A stretch of 64,000 nt of DNA. It comes from Kangiella marina (lineage in GTDB: Bacteria > Pseudomonadota > Gammaproteobacteria > Enterobacterales > Kangiellaceae). Below the pieces are notes generated by a model, which was not told where the DNA came from, ran no database searches, and was given only the letters and a program-made list of their open reading frames with translations. A program made the position numbers and the translations under genes. Of this stretch, positions 63,851 through 64,000 are shown piece after piece (the stretch's first letter is position 1; every line of letters begins with the position of its first letter). Location: the NCBI RefSeq assembly GCF_039541235.1, contig NZ_BAABFV010000001.1, forward strand, positions 310,001-374,000, given 5' to 3'.

Positions 63851-64000
63851 TTATAACAAGGGGCTTTCAGCACCAGCGTTATGTGCTATCGTCCTGCTAC
63901 TGACAATCGGCTTATTAATTATTGAGACGAACGAACGTGACGTCATCAACGACGGTACTTTGATTCAAATTGATGTCGATGACAGCACTAGCGAAAGCGT
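63837..64000 (+). CDS. Membrane-anchored protein, 5' part; runs off the window
   Basis: A GTG at 63837, with GGAG seven bases upstream, opens a frame that runs to the window end (54 codons visible). It overlaps the fusion gene by 14 bases, so it is translationally coupled. The visible part has one TM helix (ALCAIVLLLTIGLLII, about 14-29) and then a polar segment (RDVINDGTLIQIDVDDS). A role with the ATP-grasp fusion protein is likely. The family cannot be told from this fragment. Confidence 0.75.
   Translation, partial: MTTPNYNKGLSAPALCAIVLLLTIGLLIIETNERDVINDGTLIQIDVDDSTSES

Overview
The window is a gammaproteobacterial chromosome segment of moderate GC. Gene content and protein similarity recalled from memory point to a marine, peptide- and amino-acid-consuming bacterium of the Kangiella type. 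That assignment is an inference and no database was searched. There is no phage, plasmid, CRISPR or intact transposase. Almost every gene belongs to a recognisable core or catabolic pathway.

Layout: 1-1110 is the 3' part of a prolyl oligopeptidase gene. 1236-4763 holds proline synthesis, with two tandem glutamate 5-kinase genes (proB1, proB2) followed by proA. proB1 is preceded by a short ORF with four CCC proline codons and then a strong terminator, which looks like an attenuator. 4869-7057 holds two poorly characterised genes around a 1-kb gene-free stretch packed with hairpin repeats. 7131-7464 has two identical tRNA-Lys genes, each with its own promoter and terminator. 7587-13282 (minus) is a complete iscRSUA-hscBA-fdx-iscX operon with an IscR type-1 operator, followed upstream by cysE and trmJ. 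15389-20991 holds suhB, a DUF1338 gene, etfBA and etfD. 21062-22321 is a secreted GlyGly-CTERM-like protein.

22358-27562 (minus) is the phenylalanine/tyrosine route to fumarate and acetoacetate (phhA; hppD-hmgA-fahA-maiA). 27961-33591 holds slt, an outer-membrane barrel, a small acidic protein and a degenerate hybrid sensor kinase. 33580-42448 is a full five-step histidine utilisation set (hutF, hutI, hutG, hutC, hutU, hutH) with a HutC-type operator between hutG and hutC. HutG carries an extra N-terminal domain of unknown function. 42531-47949 has three secreted proteins of unknown role and a twin-domain M16 protease. 48199-59785 is the TCA-cycle block sdhCDAB-sucABCD (minus) with divergent gltA. 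60044-61129 is tryptophan 2,3-dioxygenase. 61442-64000 begins a transglutaminase/7TM/ATP-grasp fusion gene and a partial downstream gene.

Together the genes describe a cell that breaks peptides to amino acids, degrades His, Phe/Tyr, Trp and possibly Lys, and burns the products through ETF and the TCA cycle. The least explained items are the candidate proline attenuator, the HutG fusion, the pseudokinase, the triple-domain ATP-grasp fusion, a 269-bp terminal-inverted-repeat element upstream of sucA, and a family of multi-hairpin intergenic repeats.
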